Origin: Sphingomonas xinjiangensis
GTDB taxonomy: Bacteria; Pseudomonadota; Alphaproteobacteria; Sphingomonadales; Sphingomonadaceae
Direction of reading: 5' to 3'
Assembly: GCF_014199255.1 (NCBI RefSeq)
Contig: NZ_JACIJF010000007.1
Location: 1-64,000 of the forward strand
Length of the DNA: 64,000 nucleotides
This document shows, piece after piece, positions 1 to 8,913 of this stretch. Below the pieces are notes generated by a model. It was not told the origin of the DNA and made no database searches. It saw nothing but the letters and a program-made list of their open reading frames with translations. Numbering within the stretch: the first letter of the stretch is position 1; every line of letters starts with the position of its first letter. A program made the translations under genes and the position numbers.

Positions 1-122
1 ACGAGGTCAGGTTCGACCCCGATCCAGGCATCGTACGTGAAGGGGCTGCCATTCCATCTGCTTTCGAAACGCAGCCGCCGCGATACACCATCTTTTGGGA
101 CGACATGCACGATAACAGACAT
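1..122 (-). CDS. Partial hypothetical protein, runs off the left edge
   Basis: A minus-strand reading frame is open from a Met codon at 122 to the window edge. Its residues look coding-like (SVIVHVVPKDG near the start, then YDAWIGVEPDL). The same frame is open for about 40 more codons upstream, back to a TGA near 235, but I see no ATG, GTG or TTG start there, so the Met at 122 is the only start visible. It diverges from the S41-like gene at 276. I do not recognise the family. It could also be the remains of a gene broken upstream of this point. Confidence 0.3.
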   Translation of the reverse strand, partial: MSVIVHVVPKDGVSRRLRFESRWNGSPFTYDAWIGVEPDL

Positions 123-275
123 TCCATCCGGCGCCGGCTTAAGGTCCGCTTCTCTGCTCCCGCGCCCAGAAGCAGACTGTCGGCAAGCGCCCCAGTTCTC
201 GCCGTTGAACGAGTTTCTGGCTGCACCTCAAAGCAGTCACCCCTTCCGCGATTGCAAGCGTGCTCCTCCTGATGG

Positions 276-1535
276 ATGAGAGTGCGGATGAGAGGCAGGT
301 ACTTGATCATCCCAATCGGGGCATTCCTGCTGGCGTCGGCTACGCCGACCAGGGCGCAGGTGACTGGATCGTCCGCTCCGATCTTCGATGCGCCGACTGC
401 CTGGGTCTCCTTCGAAAGGTTGCTACAGGAGCAATACGGTTATTTCGACCGACCGGGAGTTGACGGAAAGGCCATTCTCTCCGCGTTCGAGCCGCGTGCG
501 AAGGCTGCGCGTTCAGACAAAGAGTTCATCGATATCCTCCAGCTCGTCTCGCACAACTTCGCCGACCCGCACTTCATTGTAGGTCCTTTCGATAGCGACG
601 ACTGGGCGATCATTCCTACGGCGTCGGACCTGTTCGGCGTTTACGATGGCTCCCGATTCCGGATTGAACAGGTTCGAGCAGAGAGCGACGCCTTGATAAG
701 GGGAATGCGAGTTGGCATGACGGTGTTGACGATCGATGGGCAGCCGCCTCGCGCCGCCGTCGAGGAAATCACCGGGCGTTCGCTTAAGGCACTGACTTCC
801 CTTCAGGTGAATTTCGCCTTCAACATAGCTTTGGCAGGGCATCGCCGGCGATCTCGCACGGTGGAGGTGATCGACGGCAGTCGGCGAAGATCCTTTACAT
901 TAGCGCCAACTGCAGATCAGGCCAAACGCGTCCAAGATGGTCCACTTCTGAGCGTCGAGCGCCAAGGAGCGCTCGGCATCATCCGCATCAACAATTCGCT
1001 CGGTGAGCAGGCACTAGTTACGAAGTTTTCTGAGGCTTTAGCCTCCGTTCAGGACGCACCCAACCTACTGATTGATCTGCGCAATACGCCAAGCGGCGGC
1101 AATACCAGCGTAGCCCGGGGCATCTTGGGGCATTTCGTTGACCACGATCGGCCCTACCAGGTGCACGTTGTGCCATACGAGACGCGGGTGCTTGGACCAA
1201 CGCGCAAGTTTATGGAGTTCGTGGCACCCTTTGGCCTGCGCTACTCTGGCAAGGTGTATGTGGCGGGGGGGCGCTGGACCGGTAGCATGGGCGAGGGAAT
1301 GATGATCGGGTTCGACGCGATCGGGGCCACGACGCTCGGGAGCGACCTTGCCCATCTGTTAGGAGCCCTGAGCAACGAGACGATCGTAGGCTCGGCCGCC
1401 AAGGTCGACATAGGCACCGAACAGCTATTCACAGTCACGGGCCTCCCACGGGAAGCATACCACCCTCAGATCTTCATCAGACAAGCCGAGGGTGACGGGG
1501 CGCATGATCCAGTGCTCGCAGCGATCCGCCAGTGA
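276..1535 (+). CDS. Exported PDZ/peptidase S41-like protein
   Basis: The 419-residue protein has an N-terminal signal peptide ending near PTRAQ (about residue 28), so it is exported. A PDZ-like segment lies near residues 125-200 (GMRVGMTVLTIDGQPP). A tail-protease-like core follows, with LLIDLRNTPSGGN near 265-275 and TGSMGEGMMIGFDAIGATTLGS near 346-366. That arrangement matches peptidase S41 (C-terminal processing protease) folds, where the serine after the glycine-rich segment is the nucleophile; S348 is a candidate here, but the usual S-x-x-E context is not clear. Activity is therefore inferred. An alternative ATG at 288 leaves the signal peptide intact. The gene stands alone: the next gene, at 1839, is convergent. 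Confidence 0.6.
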   Translation: MRVRMRGRYLIIPIGAFLLASATPTRAQVTGSSAPIFDAPTAWVSFERLLQEQYGYFDRPGVDGKAILSAFEPRAKAARSDKEFIDILQLVSHNFADPHFIVGPFDSDDWAIIPTASDLFGVYDGSRFRIEQVRAESDALIRGMRVGMTVLTIDGQPPRAAVEEITGRSLKALTSLQVNFAFNIALAGHRRRSRTVEVIDGSRRRSFTLAPTADQAKRVQDGPLLSVERQGALGIIRINNSLGEQALVTKFSEALASVQDAPNLLIDLRNTPSGGNTSVARGILGHFVDHDRPYQVHVVPYETRVLGPTRKFMEFVAPFGLRYSGKVYVAGGRWTGSMGEGMMIGFDAIGATTLGSDLAHLLGALSNETIVGSAAKVDIGTEQLFTVTGLPREAYHPQIFIRQAEGDGAHDPVLAAIRQ

Positions 1536-1838
1536 TCACGCGCCATCATGGTGTCTGAGCCGAACGGCCGATCTATTACGAGATTCTCTGGCAGCGGTGC
1601 GGGAGCTGGCTCCGCTAGGCGATTCGAAGTTGCGGCACACCGGGCGCAGCAAGCCACCAGTTCGCAACCGCCCAAGATGCGACATTCGAGCTTTCAGCCC
1701 CGCTTCTCCAAACCCGCCGCTTATTCCGCTTCTGATTCCGGTTCGCATCGGCGAAAGCCAAGCGGCGGCCTCGGTAACATCATGCGGTAACTGCTTCTAA
1801 AGCGGCTGGCTCATCAAGGGCTAGCAGACGATGCATGA
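1536..1838. other. Gap with no gene recognised
   Basis: This lies between two convergent genes. Short open frames occur on both strands but have no start signal, recognisable motif or consistent third-position bias. I see no clear terminator hairpin. Confidence 0.5.
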
Positions 1839-2825
1839 TCAAATTGGAAACTCGACGTCTCCGACCCTCGAAAGTCCAAAACGCGTGGCGTGAGGCGAGA
1901 GCTCCGTTCCCAGGCGCTGCGCGAGCGATCCGTAGAGGTTGGGTCGGCGCCCGCACATCCATCTGCGACCGCTGCTAGTTGCCACCTCCTCTATGTCGAG
2001 ATCGGCCGTCACTATATCGTCCCCTATAGAGTTCGACTCGGAGAGTACGTCTCCGTACGGATCGAGAATCATGGCATTGCCAGTTCTCAATTCGTCCTCG
2101 TCGCGCCCGACACCATTGCTGAAGACGATGAAGAGCCCGTTGTCATGAGCTCGCGCGGGGAGCCACCGCATCAACCAGCCCCGACCGTTCGGGCCTTGGA
2201 ACTCACGCCTTAGACGTTCGGGATTCTGCCCGCGTTCTTCCCAGTATCTCAGGGGGATGTGCTTCATGCCCTTGGGACTGAGCGACTTGGTGCCGCCGGT
2301 CTGATGCGGGGCTAATAGCACCTCGGCACCGCGAAGCGCGGCTACGCGGGGGTTCTCGACAAGGTTGTTGTCCCAGCAGATGAGGATACTCATGCGCACA
2401 CCCCATGGAGTGTCGAACACGGTGTAGTCCTGACCGGAGGAGATAAGCGGATGCTCGAAGGCATGGAGCTTGCGATGGGTATGCCCCCCGCCATTTGGCA
2501 GGCAAAGGCGGTAGGCGTTGTAGAGCCTGTCGTGCGCGTCGCGCTCCAGCCAGCCGACGCCAATGCCGATCCCCAAATTTTCTGCGAGCGTCGCCACTCT
2601 CGAGACGCTTGGCCCATCCACCGGTTCGGCGAGCTCGTAGAGTCCGCCCCGATCCAGCCGGGGCAAGTGCCAGTAGCCACTGATGCACATCTCCGGCAGG
2701 CACGCAATCTGCGCTCCTGCGGCGGCGGCAGCTTCGGCAAAGTGCTCAATCCGACCTAGATTGTGGTCCTTGTCTCCAGCCCGGTGCTGAAACTGGACGG
2801 TGGCCACGCGGAAGCTTCTGCTCAT
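1839..2825 (-). CDS. Carbon-nitrogen hydrolase (nitrilase superfamily amidase)
   Basis: This 328-residue cytoplasmic hydrolase should cleave a C-N bond in an amide or carbamoyl compound. The nitrilase-superfamily triad is visible in order: Glu in CLPEMCISGYW (near residue 46), Lys in HTHRKLHAFEHP (near 115) and Cys in MSILICWDNNLVENPR (near 148). The length is normal for the family. The start at 2825 is favoured by an AAGGAG seven bases upstream. The protein would otherwise extend upstream with unconvincing residues. The gene is divergent from a LysR regulator 85 bp away, a standard arrangement for a substrate-induced catabolic enzyme. The substrate cannot be read from sequence; N-carbamoyl amino acids, polyamines and aliphatic amides are all possible in this family. 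Confidence 0.8.
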   Translation of the reverse strand: MSRSFRVATVQFQHRAGDKDHNLGRIEHFAEAAAAAGAQIACLPEMCISGYWHLPRLDRGGLYELAEPVDGPSVSRVATLAENLGIGIGVGWLERDAHDRLYNAYRLCLPNGGGHTHRKLHAFEHPLISSGQDYTVFDTPWGVRMSILICWDNNLVENPRVAALRGAEVLLAPHQTGGTKSLSPKGMKHIPLRYWEERGQNPERLRREFQGPNGRGWLMRWLPARAHDNGLFIVFSNGVGRDEDELRTGNAMILDPYGDVLSESNSIGDDIVTADLDIEEVATSSGRRWMCGRRPNLYGSLAQRLGTELSPHATRFGLSRVGDVEFPI

Positions 2826-2859
2826 TGACGTACTCCTTTGAGCCCGATGATCACGAATC

Positions 2860-2876
2860 TTGCGCAGTAACTCCAA
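2860..2876. promoter_or_regulatory. Candidate LysR operator between divergent genes
   Basis: A TTG-N11-CAA dyad lies in the 85-bp divergent gap between the hydrolase and the LysR gene. It matches the T-N11-A core of LysR-family sites and is where such a regulator would normally bind. Short dyads occur by chance, so this rests on position as much as sequence. Confidence 0.35.
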
Positions 2877-2910
2877 TGAAAGGTTGGAAGGGATGTGATA
2901 ACTGCCGGGA

Positions 2911-3819
2911 ATGGACATTGAGCGTCTCCGAGCCTTCTGCACCCTCGCGGATCATGGCAACTTCGGCCGTGCGGCGGAGCATCTGCACATCACACAGCCA
3001 GGATTGACCAAACGGATCCGCGGGTTGGAACACACGCTCGGGGGCCTGCTCTTTGATCGGGGCCGGCAGCCCGTTGTCCTGACGCAACTTGGGCGGCAGC
3101 TACTCCCAAGCGCACAACGACTGCTGCGCGAAGCAGAAGGATTCCTCCTCGAGGCTCGACGCACAGCCGCAGGAGAGACCGGAACGCTCGCAGTCGGGTT
3201 CGGGCTTTCAACAATCACCCTCGCTCCGCGCATCATCAACAGGTGCCGCTCTGTTGCTCCCAACGTCGCGGTGACGATGGACGACTTTTCGTCACGGGAG
3301 ATGATCGACCTTATCCGTCGGGATGAACTGGATTTAGGCTTCGTCAGGTTTCCCGTTTCGGACGACCTCGCCTCCTTCCCGCTTGCGACCGATCAGTTGG
3401 CCATTGCTGTTCCGGCGGACCTCCAGCTTGAGGATGACGATCGTCCGCACCAGCTGCAGAGTCGAGAGTTCATCGCGCTACGTGATGCACGAGGGCCTGG
3501 TCTTGCAGGTCAGATCCGGACCTGGTGCCACGCTAATTCCTTCCATCCACGGATAGGCCAGCAAGCAGATGATATTCAGACGGTGCTTGCACTCGTCGCG
3601 GCTGGCTTGGGGTGCGCGATCGTACCGGCGAGCTCCAGAGCTCTGCTTCCGGGAAGGCTCAAGTTGTTCCTGCTACCTGGTAGCGACGCAGTCTGGCGAG
3701 TGGGTGCCGCCTGGATGCCAGCGCGTAACACCGGCGCACTGGCGCGTGCGATTGAAATAATCCGGGCTTGGGCTGAGCCTGATACCGGAGATCTCAAGAT
3801 CCCTCTGCTCCAGGTTTAG
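2911..3819 (+). CDS. LysR-family transcriptional regulator
   Basis: This 302-residue protein has the LysR layout. The N-terminal winged helix-turn-helix covers about residues 1-60, with MDIERLRAFCTLADHGNFGRAA and ITQPGLTKRIRGLE. The periplasmic-binding-like effector domain runs from about 90 to 290, with GTLAVGF and GLGCAIVPAS. The length is typical. It is transcribed away from the carbon-nitrogen hydrolase at 1839-2825 and most likely controls that gene and itself, with an effector related to the hydrolase substrate. The regulated gene is inferred from position only. Confidence 0.85.
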   Translation: MDIERLRAFCTLADHGNFGRAAEHLHITQPGLTKRIRGLEHTLGGLLFDRGRQPVVLTQLGRQLLPSAQRLLREAEGFLLEARRTAAGETGTLAVGFGLSTITLAPRIINRCRSVAPNVAVTMDDFSSREMIDLIRRDELDLGFVRFPVSDDLASFPLATDQLAIAVPADLQLEDDDRPHQLQSREFIALRDARGPGLAGQIRTWCHANSFHPRIGQQADDIQTVLALVAAGLGCAIVPASSRALLPGRLKLFLLPGSDAVWRVGAAWMPARNTGALARAIEIIRAWAEPDTGDLKIPLLQV

Positions 3820-4230
3820 TCGCTACCTGATGCTCTCCGACTCGACCGCCTGAAATGGGCTGGAACGGTGGGCAGACTCTCTGACCTGTTGAGGTCCTAA
3901 CCCGTGTCTTGATGATGCGACGCGGTAGTGTGCGCACGGTAGCTGCAACTGAGCGAGAGGCAGGAAACAACAATCTAGAACCTTGAGCCAGCCAGCCCGC
4001 TATTCACCAGGTTGCGACGTTCCGAGCCAGCGAAGCGGACGCTGGAAGCAGTCCATCCGCTACCGCCCCAAATCTGACCGTTTAAGACTGACGCAGTGAA
4101 ACCTGTAAGCGGTCGTTCGCTCCCGCGATTACCCCATGTTCACCTCGCGACCGATAAGTGCGAACGGCGCGTTTCCGCACGTTCTGGCTCTCCTCACAGG
4201 TCGTTCATGAGAAGCTCGCGTTCGAATCCT
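3820..4230. other. Gap with no gene recognised
   Basis: About 410 bp with no convincing coding frame. Near 4031-4068 it has a short motif pair, AAGCGGACG and GTCCATCCGCTACCGCCC, that recurs in rearranged form at 5041-5070, 5291-5310 and 6617-6644. I see no RNA gene or clear terminator. Confidence 0.5.
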
Positions 4231-4923
4231 TCAGCGAGCTTCTTTTGCCGTGCGCCCAGCTGCTGCGAGAGCTAGCTTATACGTGGCTTCCCCTAAATAG
4301 GCACGAAGCGCTTCGCGGTTAAAACGTGCAGTCTGATCGGCGAAGAGGCAGCTCGCAAGTGCCGGCTTCAGCTTCTCGATCGCAGCCTCCTCGCTGGCAG
4401 ACCAAGGTCGGGAGGTGAGCATCAGATGAGAGTCTTGCGGCGCTTTTCGGGCAACGCAGTCGCCAAACGCACGGCCAGAACCGTACTCCTCCGATAGCGT
4501 CATCACGTCACCGTCAAATTCAGTGGTCACATCTATCGGTGCCGCTGATGTAAGGTCTGCGGGCGGACCAATCTTGCCGAAGTCACGGCGGTATAGAGCC
4601 GGGTACAGGGCTCCCCGGAAGGTGGACGGCTGCAGGCGCATCTCCAACTTGGAGGCTCTCCGACGAACAGCCGCATCGTTCAAGCATGTCATATCTGCCG
4701 CCTTCATGCTGGCCGGAAAGAACGGGCCACTGTTCGGGACGACGCGCAGGAAGGCGGCAACCGACTTTCGATAAGCCTTCCGCCCGACGACGCAGTCGGC
4801 GTACTCCGCGAGGTCCTTCTCGGCTTCGCGAGACGGTAGGGTATCCTGAGCAACCAGGGGGACTGACGCCACGACCGCCGTGCATATGGCCGCGTAGGCA
4901 GCAATGCGATTTAACGTCGCCAT
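4231..4923 (-). CDS. Exported hypothetical protein
   Basis: The 230-residue protein has a hydrophobic N-terminus (about residues 5-25, ending VPLVAQ) that looks like a cleavable signal peptide. The mature part has four cysteines, in ADCVVGR, DMTCLND, FGDCVARK and ASCLFAD, which could form two disulfides in the periplasm. There are no catalytic motifs and I do not recognise the family. It is flanked by gaps and other hypothetical proteins in the accessory part of the window, and no operon partner is evident. Confidence 0.6.
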   Translation of the reverse strand: MATLNRIAAYAAICTAVVASVPLVAQDTLPSREAEKDLAEYADCVVGRKAYRKSVAAFLRVVPNSGPFFPASMKAADMTCLNDAAVRRRASKLEMRLQPSTFRGALYPALYRRDFGKIGPPADLTSAAPIDVTTEFDGDVMTLSEEYGSGRAFGDCVARKAPQDSHLMLTSRPWSASEEAAIEKLKPALASCLFADQTARFNREALRAYLGEATYKLALAAAGRTAKEAR

Positions 4924-5132
4924 GTGATGTCTCCGGAGAAGTTCAACATCATGAACAGTAGAGCTTCAAGAGTTCGTCGCAACAGGGAGGGTTTGGCCGG
5001 GCCCCGTCGCGTGCCGCCACTCGGCGCGGAAAGCGGCCCGTCCGCTATCGCCCCCGGAAGCGGACGTTGGTCGGTAAGCCGGCCGGAATGTCTGGGGTTG
5101 GTAAAAGGCTGACCCGCTGAGTTGAAGGGCGG

Positions 5133-5252
5133 TCAATCCCAGTCGCGGAAAACCCATGCGACCCAGCCGATGAAGGCAAGGATCATCAGCAACCACACCA
5201 GGATAGTGGTCGCCAATCCCCATTTGGCCGCACTACGGTCTTCGTAAGGCAT
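5133..5252 (-). CDS. Small single-span membrane protein, 39 residues
   Basis: A minus-strand frame from an ATG at 5252 to a TGA at 5133 encodes 39 residues. It has a charged N-terminus (MPYEDRSAAK), one long hydrophobic segment (about residues 12-34, rich in L, I, W, V) and a charged WVFRDWD tail. That is a clean single transmembrane helix. No strong Shine-Dalgarno is visible. Only the protein pattern and the absence of any other gene in this gap support it. The function is unknown. Confidence 0.5.
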   Translation of the reverse strand: MPYEDRSAAKWGLATTILVWLLMILAFIGWVAWVFRDWD

Positions 5253-5427
5253 TCACTAGCTATAGCGGAGTAGCGACGTCTGCTAGTGGGCGCTTGCGGA
5301 CAGTCCGCTTTTGTGTGGCATTGGAGGATAGCTGCCGCTCCGAAAACAATGGTATCTCCGGAAAGTGAATGCATCTCGCTAGTCGCTGATACTGCCGGCG
5401 TGTAGCGGCGTTTGCCGGAGGTTTGTC

Positions 5428-5997
5428 ATGCCGCTATCACTGGCTCTGCTTATATTCTCGTTGTCCAGCCCGCCGCAGAAGGTTGTGGAAGATCGGTGTG
5501 CAACGATGCAAGCTCGCCTAGACACGGCGACGGCAAAGCCTCCACCTCAGACTGAAATGTCGCACCTGTACTCTGGCATTGTGATTGTTACGGCCACACA
5601 GCCGTTCTGCATGGGGTGGACTGTCGTAACTGTGTTCCGAGATCAAGACTTCCATTGGGCGCTACGCAGGACGTCAGTTGGCCACGATCTTACCATAGCT
5701 CCGGACGAACATTGGGCCTACTCGACAGCTTGCCCAGCGATCATTGATTGGCTTGAGCGGCTCGAACGCTTGCCGATCCGCTTCGGCATTGGCCCTATTC
5801 GCCAGGCTCCGAAGTCCCGAAAATCAGTTCGTGTACCGGTGTTGGACGGCACTGAATATACCGTGCGCGGCTATGGGTGGGTGACGCAGCCCAGCGGTGC
5901 TCCGGCGTCGCTCTCGTTGTCGAGCAACGATGGTGAGGTTGCCGCTTGGACGCGAGGCTTGCTGCAGGCGACGGTGCCGTGCTGGACGGCCGGCTAA
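5428..5997 (+). CDS. Hypothetical exported protein
   Basis: This is a 189-residue protein. GGAGG seven bases before the ATG supports the start. The N-terminus MPLSLALLIFSLSSPPQK looks like a short signal sequence. The body contains a few cysteines (DRCATM, PFCMGW, TACPAI, VPCWTAG) and aromatic-rich stretches but no motif I recognise. It sits alone between two minus-strand hypothetical genes. Confidence 0.55.
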   Translation: MPLSLALLIFSLSSPPQKVVEDRCATMQARLDTATAKPPPQTEMSHLYSGIVIVTATQPFCMGWTVVTVFRDQDFHWALRRTSVGHDLTIAPDEHWAYSTACPAIIDWLERLERLPIRFGIGPIRQAPKSRKSVRVPVLDGTEYTVRGYGWVTQPSGAPASLSLSSNDGEVAAWTRGLLQATVPCWTAG

Positions 5998-6106
5998 GAC
6001 GGCGAGTTGGGCGCAACGAGCGGAACGAACGGCGCATTTTGATGAGCTTGTTCGCTCGTCTGAATGTCGCAAATTGGGGCGGAAGCGGTCGCCGTTGTCG
6101 AAGCAA

Positions 6107-6562
6107 TCACGACGCCTGAAAAGTAGCCCGGCAAGCCCGATAGTCCGAGATCACCTTTGCCAGTCCCTCCGTGTCCCCGGGCCAGTAAGAACCTAAAAAG
6201 ATGCGTCTGGGGCTACTCCCGTCGACATGAACATCAAGTTGAGGCTTGTACCCGCCCAATGGCCATACGCCTGAGACACAATCCCAAGTCCAATGCTGCC
6301 GCCTCCAAAGAGTATCCAAAGTTACACCATTTCCGGTGAGGATTAGGCGGCGTGGACGGAAGATCGGAACAATAGTTAAGCAGAACCACATCATAAACAG
6401 TGGCGTTGGAATTACGATCAGCAGCCAGAAATCGTTGGGCCTGAGGTCAGGCACTCCAGGCGCAATCACCATCAAGATGCTGGGTAGCAGTAGCGGCACT
6501 GCCGTGAGAGTAGCCATGATGGCATAATGCCATTTCAGAGATTTGACTGTCACTTGCCTCAT
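6107..6562 (-). CDS. Membrane protein with PH-like C-terminal part
   Basis: A 151-residue protein with two predicted transmembrane segments (about residues 13-35 and 45-68). A soluble C-terminal part begins with RPRRLILTGNGVTLDTLW and WTWDCVSGVWPL, a pattern seen in small bacterial PH-like membrane proteins. GGGAGG upstream of the ATG at 6562 supports the start. The PH-like reading is tentative and no function can be given. It sits next to another small minus-strand membrane protein at 6641 but is not obviously cotranscribed with it. Confidence 0.55.
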   Translation of the reverse strand: MRQVTVKSLKWHYAIMATLTAVPLLLPSILMVIAPGVPDLRPNDFWLLIVIPTPLFMMWFCLTIVPIFRPRRLILTGNGVTLDTLWRRQHWTWDCVSGVWPLGGYKPQLDVHVDGSSPRRIFLGSYWPGDTEGLAKVISDYRACRATFQAS

Positions 6563-6640
6563 CTTTGCCTCCCTGAGATGATCTATACCTGAGGCGCTAG
6601 CAAGGTGTGAATTGACGTCCGGGAATGGGGCGCAAGCGGA

Positions 6641-6964
6641 CTAAATCAACATACGCCCGCCCCATGCAATGGCGATTGCATACAGAGCCAAAGCGCCTGC
6701 CACGAGTGCCGCTCGTGGCAGCCTGGTCGCCAACCAGCCGGCGTAAGGGTTAGTCCATGTGCGCCAAACGCCTAGAGCCAAGAGGAGCCACGCGCCTATC
6801 AGTGCAGCGGCGGCAACTTGAGTCCGCCAACCTCGTTCGGAGGCGCCGACCCACAGCAGGCCGGCATAGGCCAACATCGACGGAGGAAGGAGCAAGAGGA
6901 CGTGAATTGCCCAGACCGCCTTCCACCGCTGCCGCAGCGATGATCCCGAGCGTCGCCTTGTCAT
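6641..6964 (-). CDS. Small multi-span membrane protein
   Basis: The 107-residue protein starts with MTRRRSGSSLRQRWK, a positive-inside type N-terminus, and has about three hydrophobic helices (near residues 17-40, 48-68 and 84-103). The frame stays open upstream to 7276, and a Met at about 7020 is an alternative start. That extension overlaps the transposase remnant on the other strand, so the shorter form is preferred. No strong Shine-Dalgarno is seen. The family is not recognised. Confidence 0.45.
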   Translation of the reverse strand: MTRRRSGSSLRQRWKAVWAIHVLLLLPPSMLAYAGLLWVGASERGWRTQVAAAALIGAWLLLALGVWRTWTNPYAGWLATRLPRAALVAGALALYAIAIAWGGRMLI

Positions 6965-7195
6965 GGCTGAATTATCAGTGATGTCGCCGCCCAGTGCAAT
7001 TGGCCGTTTCGTGCTGCTCATGTGCCAGATGAACGATCGTCCGCTTCCAGTTGCCTCAAGCGCATAGACGAACGTCTGACATTGGGCGACAGCCGACGAG
7101 CCGCTTTTCTCGCCAGAGCGAGCCGGCGGCCTCTCTGGCAGACCGATGCTTCTGAACAGCATTGATGGTCTCAGACTTGTGGCGCCTACGACGAC

Positions 7196-7699
7196 ATGAA
7201 CGGAGACTGGATCGTACTGCCGAACGTCGAACCAGAAATATCCGTCGGGGTCAGCCTCTATCAGCACAAAGTTCATGTCGCCCGCGCAAGGCGTGCCGCG
7301 GCTGCGAGGGGCAGCTCCACGGTCACGGTGGAGGACATTCTCAACGCGAAGCTGGAGGCCGAAGCCGAGTTGAAGGCGACGTTCGACAGCAATCAGTCGG
7401 TTCGCGCGGGCAGCCTTGCGGCACGCTACTCCTGCAGCGGGGCAATCTGTGTTCCGCTATACGGAGACACGCTCTTTTCCGTGCTTCCACCGCCGGGCAC
7501 CATCGCGCCAGTCGAGGAGTACACTCCAGCACCGCAAGATCATGCATTGAGCGCGTCCTCCTCAGAGACGAGCGGACGCGTAGTGACTCAGGACGATCAA
7601 CCCATGCCCGCGCCAACAAACTCATCTGGCGAGAGCGCTCGAGGAACAAGCTGGCATGACATGGTCGATTTAGCGGAGTCGATGGATGACGATTGGTGA
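7196..7699 (+). pseudogene. tniA: TniA/TnsB-type transposase remnant, C-terminal part only
   Basis: The first 60 or so residues of this 167-residue frame match the C-terminal end of Mu/TniA/TnsB-type DDE transposases. DWIVLPNVEPE is followed by GVSLYQHKVHVARARRAAA and an acidic helix (VTVEDILNAKLEAEAE), as in the family pattern of a beta strand then S-L-x-x-H-x. The DDE catalytic core and DNA-binding domains, normally about 400-500 residues upstream, are absent. An in-frame stop lies at 7163, and the DNA further upstream encodes a membrane protein on the other strand. In intact relatives the TniA tail contacts the TniB ATPase, which here follows directly with a 14-bp overlap. So the transposase is truncated rather than relocated within this window. 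A standalone short gene is possible but less likely. Confidence 0.65.
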
Positions 7700-8876
7700 A
7701 CCACTTGCACCCGCCACAACAGGCCCGAACAATCTGTGCCGCGAACTGCCGGAAGGCATCGTCCGGCTGGAGACGACCGTACTTCAACACCCCTCTCACC
7801 TGGCGGCGAAGGCGATGATCGGCGGACTGCATAGGCGGGCACGATCGCGAGCTCTCGGCATCCATCGCGAGATTCCGTCCAGCGCTACTCTCGTGCTGGG
7901 GAATGCACGTGTGGGTAAGTCTTGGGCACTTGAAGACTATATGGGAGACTACCCCTCGCTAAGCTGGAGGGACGGCGTCCCTACCGGCGCCCTTCCGCCT
8001 GGTGTGGACCATTCCCTCCAGGACGCAGATTACCGGCCCGTCGTTACGGCGAGCGTGCCTTCGAATGTCGATCTACGTTCCTTCGTTTCAGCCATTTTGA
8101 TGGCGTTCGGGTATGTCACCCGTGATTACTGGGACAGTGCAAAAATAATCCAGATGATCGATTACTACGCAAGAGAGTTCAAAACCGACATCGTCTTTAT
8201 CGATGAGGGTCACAATCTCCTAAACAGTTGCGATGTTAACGACGCAATGGACCTTCTTGGCTTCCTCAAGGAGTTAATCAATCGGGTGGGTTGTCACTTT
8301 GTGATCGCTGGCCTGCCGATATTGGAGAAGCTGTTCACAATAGACGCACAGATACTTGGAAGAACCTCCGGTTCCATCACAATAAGACCCTATCTATGGG
8401 GTACGAAGAACGAAACCATTCTCTTCATCAAACTGCTGAAGCAGTTCGAGAGATTGATCGGCCTGCCCCGATCCTCGGGCTTCGAAACGCACGATATTGC
8501 GAGAAGAATATACATTGCTTCTTACGGTGGCCGCATCGGCTTGATCCGACGACTGCTAAGCGAGGCGGGCCAAAGGGCGATTGACGCAGGCGAGGAGTGC
8601 ATCTCGAAGGAGCGCCTTGCGGAGGCGTATCAATTGCTGAGTCTTCGCTCGTCCGACGACGATGTCGAAGGGACTCCCAACTTCCTGGATGAGCAGTCGA
8701 TGCTCGAGGACGCGGCCTCGGCAGGCGCGTCCTCAAATCCCCTGGATTGCGCCGCGACGGAGCTTCCAAGGATTTGGCAGGAGTTAATGGGCCGCGTCGA
8801 GCGAGAACGTAAGGAATTGGAGAAACTGTTGCAGCCGAGATCGCGCCGCACAAGGCTACGACCTGATTACTCTTAG
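7686..8876 (+). CDS. tniB: TniB/TnsC-like AAA+ transposition ATPase
   Basis: A 396-residue AAA+ ATPase. In Tn5053/Tn7-type elements TniB/TnsC polymerises on DNA and links the target selector TniQ to the transposase. Visible motifs are Walker A GNARVGKS (residues 72-79), Walker B IVFIDE (169-174) followed by GHNLL, and a sensor-1-like HFVIAGLP (204-211). A basic C-terminal lid (near 280-300) is followed by an extended tail of about 90 residues ending in RSRRTRLRPDYS. The N-terminal half aligns in pattern with TniB (RLET, then PSSATLVLGN). The ATG overlaps the end of the tniA remnant, and tniQ follows 37 bp later, so the module is one transcription unit. All nucleotide-binding motifs are intact although the transposase is broken. 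Confidence 0.85.
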   Translation: MTIGEPLAPATTGPNNLCRELPEGIVRLETTVLQHPSHLAAKAMIGGLHRRARSRALGIHREIPSSATLVLGNARVGKSWALEDYMGDYPSLSWRDGVPTGALPPGVDHSLQDADYRPVVTASVPSNVDLRSFVSAILMAFGYVTRDYWDSAKIIQMIDYYAREFKTDIVFIDEGHNLLNSCDVNDAMDLLGFLKELINRVGCHFVIAGLPILEKLFTIDAQILGRTSGSITIRPYLWGTKNETILFIKLLKQFERLIGLPRSSGFETHDIARRIYIASYGGRIGLIRRLLSEAGQRAIDAGEECISKERLAEAYQLLSLRSSDDDVEGTPNFLDEQSMLEDAASAGASSNPLDCAATELPRIWQELMGRVERERKELEKLLQPRSRRTRLRPDYS

Positions 8877-8913
8877 CATCGATCGTGCCATCTTCCTCGT
8901 CCGGAGGTCGCAA

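Noticed and set aside
6965-7276. N-terminal extension of the minus-strand membrane protein (total 211 residues)
   Set aside because: It overlaps the TniA-like tail, which matches a known family on the plus strand, and the extension has no helix pattern or ribosome site. A longer form is still possible.
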